DNA from: Oscillospiraceae bacterium
GTDB lineage: Bacteria > Bacillota > Clostridia > Oscillospirales > Oscillospiraceae
Direction: 5' to 3'
Length of the DNA: 64,000 nucleotides
Assembly: GCA_020025535.1 (NCBI GenBank)
Contig: JAHHRY010000006.1
Location: 24,107 to 88,106, forward strand
Both the position numbers and the translations under genes were made by a program. The notes under the pieces were generated by a model, which worked only from the letters and a program-made list of their open reading frames with translations, made no database searches and was not told the DNA's origin. Positions 25,580-33,676 of this stretch are shown in pieces. Numbering within the stretch: position 1 is the first letter of the stretch; each line of letters starts with the position of its first letter.

Positions 25580-26210
25580 AAGTCTGATTTTTGATATTGA
25601 CGGCACGCTTTGGGATTCCCGGGAGCTGGTGGCCAGCGGATACAACGAGCAGCTGCACAAGGAAGGCTACGACCATCTTTGCATAACGGCAGAGGGGTTA
25701 AAGGCGCTTTTCGGCAAGCCAATCACGGAGATTGCGGAAATTATGTTTTCCACGATTCCTGAGGGAGAACGCTATCCGCTGCTGCGCCGCTGTATGGAAA
25801 GGGAACAGTCCCGTTTGCGGGCGGATCCCTGTGATATCGGCTATCCCCGTGTGAAGGAAACGCTGCTGGAGCTGAAAAAGAAGCATCGCCTGTTTATTGT
25901 CAGCAATTGCGAGATCGGTTACCCGGAAATCCTGATCGAAAAGCTGGGGCTGGAAGGCGTTTTTGAAGATCATATGTGCTTTGGCGACACCGGCAAACCC
26001 AAGGGCGAGACCATTCGGATGCTGATGGAACGCAATCACGTTGAGAGTGCCGCCTATGTGGGGGATACCCAGGGAGATTATGAGGCTACGGTAGTGGCAG
26101 GTGTGCCGTTTATCTACTGCGCCTATGGTTTCGGACAGGTGGAAAAGCCATGGAAGACCATCCAAAAGTTTGAGGAATTGCTGACGCTGCAGGAGAATCA
26201 GAGCCTATGA
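25569..26210 (+). CDS. HAD family phosphatase (phosphoglycolate phosphatase-like)
   Basis: A 213-aa HAD hydrolase. Motif I FDIDGTLWDS, motif II LFIVSNCEIG, Lys in GDTGKPKGETI, motif IV YVGDTQGDYEAT. A helical cap domain lies at ~18-85, as in Gph-type enzymes. The substrate is unknown. Start at 25569 (MKFESLIF); it overlaps udk upstream and, by ATGA, the DUF89 gene downstream. Confidence 0.88.
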   Translation: MKFESLIFDIDGTLWDSRELVASGYNEQLHKEGYDHLCITAEGLKALFGKPITEIAEIMFSTIPEGERYPLLRRCMEREQSRLRADPCDIGYPRVKETLLELKKKHRLFIVSNCEIGYPEILIEKLGLEGVFEDHMCFGDTGKPKGETIRMLMERNHVESAAYVGDTQGDYEATVVAGVPFIYCAYGFGQVEKPWKTIQKFEELLTLQENQSL

Positions 26211-27079
26211 AAATAACCATGGATCCCCAGTGCCTGCTGTGTTATCTGCAGCGGCACCTGCAGACAGCCAGAAGCCTGGGAGACGACAAGACCGCCATGG
26301 CATTTGCCAGGGAACTGATGCAGCAGCTGATCGACGCACCGGAATGGGCAGCCTCTCCGCATTTCGGACCGGGGCTGGCAAAGCTGTATACCAAGTATTA
26401 CGGTCTGGAAGAGGATCGTTTCCGTCAGGAGAAGCTGGAATCCAACCGGTTCGTGCTGGAGCGGATGGATGCCGTCCGCAGCCGGATCCGTGCACAGGAA
26501 GACCCGGTATATGCCGGCCTGCAGTTTGCGATTCTGGGAAATTATCTGGATTTTTCGGCTCTGCAGGGAAAGGTTTCCTACGAAGAGCTGGATCGGATGC
26601 TGGAGACGGCACTGGAAATGGAACTGGACCCGGAGAATTACAAAAGCTTCTGCCGGGATCTGGAGCGGGGCGGAAAGCTCCTGTATCTGACGGACAACGC
26701 CGGAGAAATCGGTTTTGACCGGCTGCTGGCAGAAGAAATCCGGAGAAAATATCCCCGGATGGAGATTACCTTCTGCGTGCGCGGCGGCCCTGCCAGCAAC
26801 GACGCTACCAGAGAGGATGCACAGGCCGTGGGCATTTCCTTCCCGGTGATCGACAACGGTACCCGGGTGGGTGGTACGGAGCTGGAAACCGTCAGCAGGG
26901 AATGCCTGGAGGCACTTCAGAGTGCCGATGTGATCCTTGCCAAGGGCATGGGCAATACGGAAACCATGCTTGGCTGCGGGCTGAATGTGTACTTTGCGTT
27001 TTTAGTCAAGTGCAAACGCATTGCAGACATCTTTGATAAGCCCATGATGACCCCTATGCTGGTAAGAGAAAAAGCGTAA
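26207..27079 (+). CDS. DUF89 family metal-dependent phosphatase
   Basis: A 290-aa DUF89/ARMT1-like protein. Conserved marks are the N-terminal MDPQCLLCYLQRH, the metal-site motif YLTDNAGEIGFDRLL, VRGGPASNDAT and AKGMGNTETM. DUF89 proteins are known as metal-dependent damage-control phosphatases that dephosphorylate unwanted sugar or nucleotide phosphates. Coupling by ATGA overlap to a HAD phosphatase and to udk suggests clean-up of phosphorylated metabolites, which is inference. Confidence 0.88.
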   Translation: MKITMDPQCLLCYLQRHLQTARSLGDDKTAMAFARELMQQLIDAPEWAASPHFGPGLAKLYTKYYGLEEDRFRQEKLESNRFVLERMDAVRSRIRAQEDPVYAGLQFAILGNYLDFSALQGKVSYEELDRMLETALEMELDPENYKSFCRDLERGGKLLYLTDNAGEIGFDRLLAEEIRRKYPRMEITFCVRGGPASNDATREDAQAVGISFPVIDNGTRVGGTELETVSRECLEALQSADVILAKGMGNTETMLGCGLNVYFAFLVKCKRIADIFDKPMMTPMLVREKA

Positions 27080-27084
27080 AATAT

Positions 27085-27126
27085 ACCTGTGCATCCTCTC
27101 CGGGGACGGCACAGGTTTTCTTTTTC
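27085..27126 (+). terminator. Terminator of murI operon
   Basis: ACCTGTGC and GCACAGGT close a stem, followed by TTTTCTTTTT. Confidence 0.85.
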
Positions 27127-27160
27127 GTGCAAAACGGACATGGATTTCCCGGATTGCCTC

Positions 27161-27189
27161 TTGTCATTTTGTGGAAAATAGGATATGAT
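27161..27189 (+). promoter_or_regulatory. Sigma-A promoter of orphan small gene
   Basis: TTGTCA-N17-TATGAT; start near 27196. Confidence 0.75.
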
Positions 27190-27255
27190 AGGTTCGCACA
27201 GAGTGGAACTGCGGCCCTCAGGCCGTGGAATGAGGAAATGAAAGGACTGTTTGCA

Positions 27256-27570
27256 ATGAGTAATACCGAAAAAACCGTCAGAATCGCCCACGATACCGTT
27301 AAGAACGTGGACATTGAGGTGGACAGAGATGCTCTGATCCAGCTGATGCGCGATGGCCGTCAGGTGGACTTCGTGCTGGACAGCGTCCGTGAGGATGCAG
27401 ACGGCTACATGAAGTGGGACGTGGAATTCTGGTCCTATCTGGAAAACAACCGTTTTGTCCGTACCTATGCACTGGAGGGCCGTACCCTTCGGGAGTATAC
27501 CCGCTTCAACATCTATGACATGGCCGACGAGTTTGTCATGGAGCGTGCAAAGGAAATCCGTATCAGCTAA
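27256..27570 (+). CDS. Conserved-looking 104-aa protein, function unknown
   Basis: I do not recognise this family. The protein is 104 aa, acidic and soluble, without signal peptide, cysteine or membrane segment; YMKWDVEFWSYLENNRFVRT gives it an aromatic-rich middle and the C-terminus is helical. The ATG at 27256 has AAAGGA 9 nt upstream. A real promoter (27161) and terminator (27591) bracket it, and codon use matches its neighbours, so it is a real single gene. Confidence 0.75.
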   Translation: MSNTEKTVRIAHDTVKNVDIEVDRDALIQLMRDGRQVDFVLDSVREDADGYMKWDVEFWSYLENNRFVRTYALEGRTLREYTRFNIYDMADEFVMERAKEIRIS

Positions 27571-27590
27571 TTTTTATACCGCCGTATTTT

Positions 27591-27623
27591 CCCGCCATCG
27601 GATGCTTCCGGTGGCGGGTTTTT
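27591..27623 (+). terminator. Terminator of orphan small gene
   Basis: CCCGCCA...TGGCGGG stem, with an inner CGG/CCG helix, followed by TTTTT. Confidence 0.88.
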
Positions 27624-27667
27624 GCTGCCGTTTGCAGCCCCGGTCGGTGCAAAAGGGACGGAATATG

Positions 27668-27716
27668 CAAAAAATCCCCGGACGGCGCAGAGCGTCAGCT
27701 GCGCGGTCCGGGGATT
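27668..27716 (-). terminator. Terminator of folT-folC operon
   Basis: AATCCCCGGAC pairs with GTCCGGGGATT, inner GCGCAG arms also pair; on the minus strand TTTTTTG follows. Confidence 0.88.
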
Positions 27717-27727
27717 CGGAATGCTTT

Positions 27728-28174
27728 TTAGATGTCGTGGGAAACCTGCAGATTCGAGATCATGGCAAGGTTGCTCCTGATACACAGAGCGCTGCCGGAA
27801 CCTACCATTTCCAGCTGGGATTCCTTCTGCGCCTGAGAAGCGCGCATAGACATGAACGGCGCTGCGTTGGTTCCTTCCACAAGTCTGAAGATTCGGAAAG
27901 TAAATTTGGTGTCGCCGTTTTCCAGCTTGTGGGCGGTGTCAAGAATCAGAACCTCATCTTCACTGATCAGGCTGCCGGAAAGGGCTGCCTTGGTAAGCGC
28001 CAGATTGCAGGCTTTTACTTCGTCTTCCGGGCTTCTGCTGAAATCATGGGTTATCAGAAAAAACGATCCGACAGCAGCGCCTGCCAGCAGAAGCACCAGC
28101 AGAGAAATCAGCAGATAATTCCACTTCTTGGAGGACATTTGCGGAGCGGCGGGCTTGCTCTTTTTGTTTGCCAT
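27728..28174 (-). CDS. Membrane-anchored protein of unknown function
   Basis: A 148-aa protein: short Lys-rich cytoplasmic start (MANKKSKPAAPQMSSKKWN), one membrane helix at ~20-42 (LLISLLVLLLAGAAVGSFFL), then a soluble extracytoplasmic domain of ~105 residues. It has no lipobox or known motif. GGGAGAA lies 5 nt before the ATG. It sits 17 nt after folC in the same transcript. The function is unknown. Confidence 0.75.
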   Translation of the reverse strand: MANKKSKPAAPQMSSKKWNYLLISLLVLLLAGAAVGSFFLITHDFSRSPEDEVKACNLALTKAALSGSLISEDEVLILDTAHKLENGDTKFTFRIFRLVEGTNAAPFMSMRASQAQKESQLEMVGSGSALCIRSNLAMISNLQVSHDI

Positions 28175-28191
28175 GGCGGTTCTCCCGAAAA

Positions 28192-30063
28192 TTACAGGTT
28201 ACGCAGGGCATCCCGCACGGAGCCGATGGTGTAGAGCGAGCCGAAGCACAGAACCACACCGTCCTTGCCGGCCAGACGGACGGCGGTGCGGACACCTTCC
28301 TCGATGCTTTCGCAGGGAGAGGCGGCGGCACCTACCTGCTGCAGGTAAGCAGCCAGCTGCTCTGCATTCAGCTTCCGGGGATTGGGAGGCGTGATGCAGA
28401 CGAACTGCTCAACGTAGGGCAGCACGGGCTTGTACATATCGGCATAGTCCTTGTCCGCCAGAACGCCGGTGAGGGCAATGATCTTGCGGCCGGGGAGATA
28501 ATCCTGAATGTTCTTGATCAGGGCTTCAAAGCACTGGGGATTGTGACCGCCGTCGATAATGAACAGGGGATCGTGACCCACAACGTCGAACCGACCGGGC
28601 CAGCGGGTGTCTCTGAGGCCGTCACGGATGTTCTCTTCGGTGATGTGCCAGCCCTTTTCAATCAGGGTGTCAATGATTCCCAGAACCACGGCGGCGTTTT
28701 TCAGCTGATGGCTGCCCAGCAGGGGCAGATGCAGATTCTTCCGGGATCCGCAATCGAAAATCTGGCCTTCCAGACTGTGAGAGTGCAGCACAAGACCGTC
28801 AAAATCCGCCTTTTTCAGCTTTACGCTCCGCTGAGCGCAGATGTTTTCCAGTACGGCTTCCACGGAAGGAGTGCTGCGGTAAATCACAGCATCGCCGTTT
28901 TCCTTGAAAATGCCGGCCTTGGTCTCGGCGATTTTCTCCACGGTGTCGCCGAGGTATTCCGTGTGATCCAGACCGATGTTGGTAATGACGGCCACTTCCG
29001 GAACGTCGATTACGTTGGTGGAGTCCATGGCGCCGCCCATGCCCACCTCCAGAACCACGATGTCACAATTCTGACGGCGGAAATACTCAAAGGCGATGCA
29101 GCTGACCAGTTCAAATTCCGTGGGATGTTCTTCCATGGATTCTGCCAGAGGCTTTACATATTCGGTGACGGCTGCCAGCTCTTCATCGGAAATCTCTTCC
29201 CCGTTGACCTGCATCCGCTCGTGGAAGCGGTAGATGTAGGGGGAGGTATACAGTCCTGTGCGATAGCCTGCTTTCTGCAGGATGGAAGCGGTCATGGCGG
29301 CGGTGCTTCCCTTGCCGTTGGTTCCGGCGATGTGGACAAATTTCAGCTTCTTTTCCGGATTGCCCATGAGCTTTAGCAGAGTCTGGGTGCGCTCAAGGCC
29401 CATAACGCTGCCTTTCCAGCATACGGAGTGGATATATTCGATAGCTTCAGTTGCATTCATAGTGCAAGGATCCTTTCGTTTGACGTTGCTGTTGGAAGAT
29501 TTCGGAGGCCAGACACCCAGCCGGTCGAAAAGCTTCATACGAAACAGCAGGAGAATAATGAACGCGTTCAGCAGGGTGACGATGCCGAACTGAACGGAAC
29601 GGGTGGTGAGATGATAAATCAGACCGTCCAGGAAGGGGCCTTTGAAGTACATCAGAGCCAGAGTGATGCTCTGGTACAGGATGGAGCCGATGGTCACCGG
29701 GGGCAGGAAAGCCACCAGCAGCCGGCCGAAAGACATCTTCCTGGCCAGATAATGGCAGAAAACGCCGCCGAACACGCCATAAAGAACAGGCGGTACGCAG
29801 AAAATCGGATTGTAGCCGAACGGAGAGAACATCATGCATCCGACGAAATCCGAGCAGAAGCCCACCAGACCGCCGGCCAGAGGGCCGAACAGCATTCCTG
29901 ACAGGAAGATGGGGGCGGCTTCGATGGAGAAACGGGTGGATGCATCGGGCATCAGACTGACCAGTCTGGCCAGTACCACGCTGATGGCGGACAGTACGGC
30001 ACAGGAAACGAGTGTTTTTGTGGTCATTGGGCGTTTGCCGGAGCGGGGGGTTGGTTCTTGCAT
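28192..30063 (-). CDS. FolT (ECF folate S component) fused in frame to FolC
   Basis: A continuous 623-aa frame. Residues ~12-185 form a six-helix ECF substrate-binding subunit of the folate family (FSIEAAPIFLSGMLFGPLAG, FGYNPIFCVPPVLYG). After the linker GVWPPKSSNSNVKRKDPCT, a complete FolC follows from Met202 (MNATEAIEYI; P-loop HIAGTNGKGSTAA; VLEVGMGGAMDSTNVI; later FDVVGHDPLFIIDGGHN). FolT captures folates for the ECF module; FolC adds glutamates to tetrahydrofolate and traps it. An internal AAAGGA 10 nt before the ATG at 29460 could also give free 422-aa FolC. Start at 30063 with AAAGGAGG upstream. Controlled by the THF riboswitch at 30258-30360. Confidence 0.85.
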   Translation of the reverse strand: MQEPTPRSGKRPMTTKTLVSCAVLSAISVVLARLVSLMPDASTRFSIEAAPIFLSGMLFGPLAGGLVGFCSDFVGCMMFSPFGYNPIFCVPPVLYGVFGGVFCHYLARKMSFGRLLVAFLPPVTIGSILYQSITLALMYFKGPFLDGLIYHLTTRSVQFGIVTLLNAFIILLLFRMKLFDRLGVWPPKSSNSNVKRKDPCTMNATEAIEYIHSVCWKGSVMGLERTQTLLKLMGNPEKKLKFVHIAGTNGKGSTAAMTASILQKAGYRTGLYTSPYIYRFHERMQVNGEEISDEELAAVTEYVKPLAESMEEHPTEFELVSCIAFEYFRRQNCDIVVLEVGMGGAMDSTNVIDVPEVAVITNIGLDHTEYLGDTVEKIAETKAGIFKENGDAVIYRSTPSVEAVLENICAQRSVKLKKADFDGLVLHSHSLEGQIFDCGSRKNLHLPLLGSHQLKNAAVVLGIIDTLIEKGWHITEENIRDGLRDTRWPGRFDVVGHDPLFIIDGGHNPQCFEALIKNIQDYLPGRKIIALTGVLADKDYADMYKPVLPYVEQFVCITPPNPRKLNAEQLAAYLQQVGAAASPCESIEEGVRTAVRLAGKDGVVLCFGSLYTIGSVRDALRNL

Positions 30064-30130
30064 AAAAAACCTCCTTTAGTTAAGACGATGGCTGCGGCAA
30101 TCTGCGCCGCCCGGATGACCGGGACGCAAT

Positions 30131-30157
30131 AAAAAAACCCCGACGGATCCGTCGGGG
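30131..30157 (-). terminator. Riboswitch expression-platform terminator
   Basis: CCCCGAC-GGATCC-GTCGGGG followed on the minus strand by seven T, between the THF aptamer and folT. It probably stops transcription when ligand is bound. Confidence 0.88.
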
Positions 30158-30257
30158 AGTCATTACATCGATTGTCACCAGCAGGGCAGGAAAGCAAAAC
30201 AGCCGACCATTCGCCCGATTGAGTATCGTTGCTACCTAGAGGAGGGATCTCCAATAT

Positions 30258-30360
30258 GGCGCAGCGGGTGCGGATGCCCTATCGCGGATAAAATCCTTCG
30301 TCTGCCAGACAACTCCCCATTTTGGCAGCACTTCACGCAGGGTACCCTACTCTGTTCGCC
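30258..30360 (-). promoter_or_regulatory. Tetrahydrofolate (THF) riboswitch aptamer
   Basis: Read on the minus strand, the RNA carries the conserved THF-riboswitch segments in order: CAGAGUAG, GCGUGAAGUG, AAUGGGGAGUUGUC, ACGAAGGAU...AUCCGCG and GCAUCCGC. P1 is closed by GGCG/CGCC and CAG/CUG, and an arm CUGCCA/UGGCAG is present. It starts at the predicted +1 of the promoter at 30364-30392 and lies upstream of folT, its classical target gene. Ligand binding is expected to repress. Confidence 0.88.
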
Positions 30361-30363
30361 GCT

Positions 30364-30392
30364 ATCATACACCACCTACCACCAAAAGTAAA
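30364..30392 (-). promoter_or_regulatory. Sigma-A promoter of THF riboswitch-folT transcript
   Basis: Minus strand TTTACT-N17-TATGAT; predicted start near 30357 coincides with the first aptamer base. Confidence 0.8.
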
Positions 30393-30428
30393 TAGGAATT
30401 TTCCCATTTTGAGGAATTTGCGGGCGGA

Positions 30429-30461
30429 AAAATACCGAACGGCAGGAAACCGTTCGGTATT
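30429..30461 (-). terminator. Terminator of Gx-mrnC-rqcH operon
   Basis: AATACCGAACGG pairs with CCGTTCGGTATT; T run on the minus strand (TATTTTT). Confidence 0.88.
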
Positions 30462-30463
30462 TC

Positions 30464-32212
30464 TTATTTTTCCTTTTCCGCATTCAGCGCATCCACCACA
30501 ATGTCCGGGTAGGGATTGGCGATGACGGTGCGATAGGTGTGATAGATTACCATACCGGGCTTGCCGCCGGCAGGCTTTTTCACCTGTTTTACGGGCGTCA
30601 CATCTACGGGGATATTCTGACCGCCTGTGGATTCTGCATAGTAGGCTGCCAGCTGGGCGGCCTGGGTGACGGTGTTGTCCGGCGGAGTGGTGCCGCCGCA
30701 GGAAATAATCACATGGCTGCCGTGCACCTTGGAGGCGTGGAGCCAGATGTCATCTTTCCGGGCGAGGCGGAAGGTCAGCTCATCGTTCTGGTGATTGTTC
30801 CGCCCCACATAGATGGGGTAGCCGTCGGTGGATTCAAAGCGCATGGGGGCCAGTTTTCCCTGACGGATGCGCTTTTTTCCCGTGTCGGCTTTTACATAAC
30901 CGCCCTCCTGCAGCTCCCGGCGAATCTCGTCCAGTTCCTGCTCGGTCAGGGCACGGCTCAGCTCATCTGTGACACTTTGCAGATATTCCAGCTCTTCTTT
31001 CGCCAGAGAGATTTGCCTGGTCAGTTCCTTTTCCGCATTTTTCATGCGGGTATAGTCTTTGTAGAATTTGGCTGCGTTCTGTTGGGGGGACAGGATGGGA
31101 GACAGGGGAATTTCGATGGTTTTCATGTCCTCGTCGTAAAAATCCTCCACGCTTACCGTGGTTTGTCCCTTGCGGATGCGGTGGATGTTGGCGGTGAGAA
31201 TGTCGCCAAGCTGACGCAGCCGCTCCCGGTCATAGGTGGCGGCAAGCTCCTTTTCCTGAATGGCAATTTTCCTGGTCAGGCGCTGGCAGAGGTTGGAGAC
31301 GGTTTTGCGTACGGCCTGACTCTTCTGTCGCATGGCATCTTTCCTGTCCCGGATGGTGTAATACAGATCCAGAAGAGCGGAAAAACTCTCTGCCTGCTGA
31401 CAGCTGCCGTACTGCCGGATAGGACAGAAAGCAAACTGCTTTGGTGTCCCGTCGGGGAGCGCATAGTAGCTGGGGACGGGAGAATGCAGATTTTCCCGGA
31501 AGTAGTCGGCCAGCTTTTCGCTGACGGCGTTCAGGTCGCAGCCTTCCAGACGGGCGTCCACATCCCCGGCGGCATAGAGGGCCGCCTCCCGGCAGATCAG
31601 GGGAGAAAGACCGCCCAGCGTATCCATCAGCCGGTCGGCCAGCAGGTCGGCACCCGGTGCGGAAAGCAGGTTGACATAATCCTCTTTTGCCAAATCCAGA
31701 GGAGAGATTTTCTCCACAGCCTCCGGTTCCTGATAATAAAGACCCGGCAGAGCCTGTCGTCTGGCTCCGGAATCCAGACCGATGCGCCGCAGACAGTCGA
31801 TGATGCGGCCGTCCCGGTCCAGCAGATACAGGTTGCAGGTTTTGCCCATCAGCTCAGCCACCAGCCGCTTCTGGACTGCGTCACCCATTTCGTCGATGCA
31901 GTCAAAGGTGAACGTGGCGGCACGCTCCATGGGCGGCTGAGAAATATCCACCAGCCGGGCACCGCTGAGGTGCTTACGCAGCAGCATACAGAACATGGGC
32001 GGCTCTGCCGGATTTTCCGGGCTGGCGGTGGTGAGATGCAGCCGGGGAGCGGCAGGGTTGGCAGCAAACAGCAGCTTGGCACGGCCATCCCGGCAGCGGA
32101 GGTGAAAAATGACCGTATCCCGGCTGGGCTGGTGAATTTTTTCCACCCGTGATTCTCCCAATTGTCGAATTTCCTCGATAACAGCGGAGAGATAAAAAGC
32201 ATCAAACGCCAT
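30464..32212 (-). CDS. rqcH: RqcH / NFACT family ribosome-quality-control protein
   Basis: A 582-aa NFACT protein: NFACT-N (1-~200, MAFDAFYLSAVIEEIRQLG), a long coiled coil (~280-430, with many Glu/Lys/Arg) and NFACT-R at the C-terminus (YVGRNNHQNDELTFRLARK; DIWLHASKVHGSHVII). RqcH binds split 50S subunits and recruits tRNA-Ala to add C-terminal Ala tails to stalled peptides. The C-terminal extension found in fibronectin-binding proteins is not seen. Start at 32212 with GGAGG; overlaps mrnC by 11 nt. Confidence 0.92.
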   Translation of the reverse strand: MAFDAFYLSAVIEEIRQLGESRVEKIHQPSRDTVIFHLRCRDGRAKLLFAANPAAPRLHLTTASPENPAEPPMFCMLLRKHLSGARLVDISQPPMERAATFTFDCIDEMGDAVQKRLVAELMGKTCNLYLLDRDGRIIDCLRRIGLDSGARRQALPGLYYQEPEAVEKISPLDLAKEDYVNLLSAPGADLLADRLMDTLGGLSPLICREAALYAAGDVDARLEGCDLNAVSEKLADYFRENLHSPVPSYYALPDGTPKQFAFCPIRQYGSCQQAESFSALLDLYYTIRDRKDAMRQKSQAVRKTVSNLCQRLTRKIAIQEKELAATYDRERLRQLGDILTANIHRIRKGQTTVSVEDFYDEDMKTIEIPLSPILSPQQNAAKFYKDYTRMKNAEKELTRQISLAKEELEYLQSVTDELSRALTEQELDEIRRELQEGGYVKADTGKKRIRQGKLAPMRFESTDGYPIYVGRNNHQNDELTFRLARKDDIWLHASKVHGSHVIISCGGTTPPDNTVTQAAQLAAYYAESTGGQNIPVDVTPVKQVKKPAGGKPGMVIYHTYRTVIANPYPDIVVDALNAEKEK

Positions 32213-32615
32213 AAAGCTCCTCCATTACAATGCAGAACAGCTCGTTTGCCCGGGCGTCCTGACCCGACAGGTGCAGCATGCCGAAGAGTGCCTCCACGCC
32301 GGTGGCTTTGGCGTATTCTGCGGCGGTTGCGCCTTTGGGGACGGAGTGCACATGGGCATTTTTGCCCCGGCGATAATATTCCTGCTCGGTCTGCGTCAGA
32401 TGGGGGCGCATGGCTTCGGCAAATTTTGCCTGTGCGCCGGCTTTTACAAGCCTGACAGTGTTTTTGTGCAGGTGATCGACGGTAGTCTCTCCCTTGCGGC
32501 AGAGATAGCTGCGGCAAAGCAGTTCAAACACGGCATCACCGATATGAGCAAGACCCAAATTGGAAAAAGCATCGATTTCCTGCTTGGTAAGATTCATTTG
32601 AAAATAGTTTTCCAT
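32202..32615 (-). CDS. mrnC: Mini-ribonuclease 3
   Basis: A 137-aa RNase III catalytic domain without a dsRNA-binding domain. The conserved active-site segment NLGLAHIGDAVFELL and the later GKNAHVHSVPKGA and TGVEALFG motifs fit MrnC, which matures 23S rRNA. The ATG at 32615 has GAGGGAA upstream; the longer frame to 32849 runs out of the preceding gene. It overlaps both neighbours. Confidence 0.93.
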   Translation of the reverse strand: MENYFQMNLTKQEIDAFSNLGLAHIGDAVFELLCRSYLCRKGETTVDHLHKNTVRLVKAGAQAKFAEAMRPHLTQTEQEYYRRGKNAHVHSVPKGATAAEYAKATGVEALFGMLHLSGQDARANELFCIVMEELYGV

Positions 32616-33103
32616 AATTGCTTCCCTCGATTCACAAGGATTTGGGCGCAAAGCCCGGTAAAGCATCCGGTGAGGATGCTGACGGCGATCATCACCGGCA
32701 GATACAGCGCAAGGGACCATGTACCGCTGATCACTATGGCGGCGGCCATCTGCCCGATGGAATGGGCAACGGCGCCGAGACAGCCGGCGACCCAAAGCTG
32801 AGAGGGTTTGAGAATTTTTCGCAGCAGCACCGTCACCGCAATGGCGCACAGTCCGCCGGCGGCGGAATAAAGGATGGTGCTGAAATTACCCGCGAATACG
32901 GCCCCCAGAAAGATACGGACAAAGAGAACCGCTGCCCCTTCCCATGCTCCCAGAGCAAAGACGGTGAACACCGTAACGATATTGCTCAGGCCGATTTTGA
33001 TGCCGGTAATGGGAATCAGCATGGGAATCTGGGCTTCGACCATAAAAATTGTCAGAGCAATGGTGCTTAGCAAAGCCAGCAGCACCAGTTTTTTCGTTTT
33101 CAT
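32594..33103 (-). CDS. Gx transporter family protein (HepI-like)
   Basis: A 169-aa hydrophobic protein with five to six helices: MVEAQIPMLIPITGIKIGLSN near the start, then LGAWEGAAVLFVRIFLGAVF and SIGQMAAAIVI. This matches the Gx/heptaprenyl-diphosphate-synthase component I family of small ECF-like membrane proteins. The substrate is unknown. The start at 33103 has GGTGGA just upstream; the ATG at 33124 lacks a site. First gene of the operon with mrnC and rqcH. Confidence 0.82.
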   Translation of the reverse strand: MKTKKLVLLALLSTIALTIFMVEAQIPMLIPITGIKIGLSNIVTVFTVFALGAWEGAAVLFVRIFLGAVFAGNFSTILYSAAGGLCAIAVTVLLRKILKPSQLWVAGCLGAVAHSIGQMAAAIVISGTWSLALYLPVMIAVSILTGCFTGLCAQILVNRGKQLWKTIFK

Positions 33104-33181
33104 GCTTCCACCATCTTTCTCCATGGCCGATACTATCCATAATAATATGATACCAGTTTTTCGCAGAAATGTAAAGCGTTC

Positions 33182-33210
33182 AAAAAAGGAGCGTGCCGTA
33201 AGGCACGCTC
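33182..33210 (-). terminator. Terminator of small-protein operon
   Basis: GAGCGTGCC-GTAA-GGCACGCTC; on the minus strand CCTTTTTTT follows. Confidence 0.88.
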
Positions 33211-33219
33211 AGGGTTTTC

Positions 33220-33462
33220 TCAGTATTTTAAGTACCGTTTCAGTTTGTTCTCTGCCCGTTTCAGCGTTCTGCTGACGGTGCTTTTGTTGACACCCCGTTC
33301 TGCCGCAATCTGGGGGATGTTCTGTTCGTAGAAGTAGTAGGCCATCAGGGTTTGCCGCTGCAAAGGTGTCAGTTCCTCCTGAATGACCCGCTGTACCCGC
33401 TGAAGCTGCACCTGTTTAGGGAGTCTTGGCCCCAGATAGCCGTCATAGAGTATATTTTTCAT
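33220..33462 (-). CDS. Sigma-70 region 4-like HTH small protein
   Basis: An 80-aa protein. Residues ~30-76 form a sigma region-4 helix-turn-helix: LTPLQRQTLMAYYFYEQNIP, IAAERGVNKSTVSRTLKRAE. Region 2 is missing, so it cannot be a complete sigma factor; similar small proteins are frequent in phages and integrative elements, where they act as late-gene activators. It overlaps the coiled-coil gene upstream by 20 nt and is probably coupled to it. GGGGG lies 10 nt before the ATG. Confidence 0.8.
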   Translation of the reverse strand: MKNILYDGYLGPRLPKQVQLQRVQRVIQEELTPLQRQTLMAYYFYEQNIPQIAAERGVNKSTVSRTLKRAENKLKRYLKY

Positions 33463-33676
33463 TTCGATAGTACCCCCGTTCGTAATAGTGAGCAGTCAGC
33501 TCAGCCAGTTCGTTCATCTGTGTCAGGATGGGCGTCAATTCTGCGATGCGGCGTTTCAGGTGCCAAAGGGCATCCGGGTCCTTTTCTTCTGCGGCTGCCT
33601 GCCGCAGCTCCCGAAGTCTGGCACGCAGCAATTTGGCGGCCTCCTCATAGCGTGGACTCAGTTCTGCCAGTGTCAT
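33443..33676 (-). CDS. Small coiled-coil protein, function unknown
   Basis: A 77-aa, nearly all-helical charged protein (SPRYEEAAKLLRARLRELRQ; LWHLKRRIAELTPILTQMN) ending HYYERGYYRNEKYTL. Family not recognised. GAGGG is 7 nt upstream of the ATG, which overlaps the TGA of the zinc-ribbon gene. It lies between a zinc-ribbon peptide and a sigma-r4-like protein, so a regulatory or adaptor role is possible. Confidence 0.7.
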   Translation of the reverse strand: MTLAELSPRYEEAAKLLRARLRELRQAAAEEKDPDALWHLKRRIAELTPILTQMNELAELTAHYYERGYYRNEKYTL

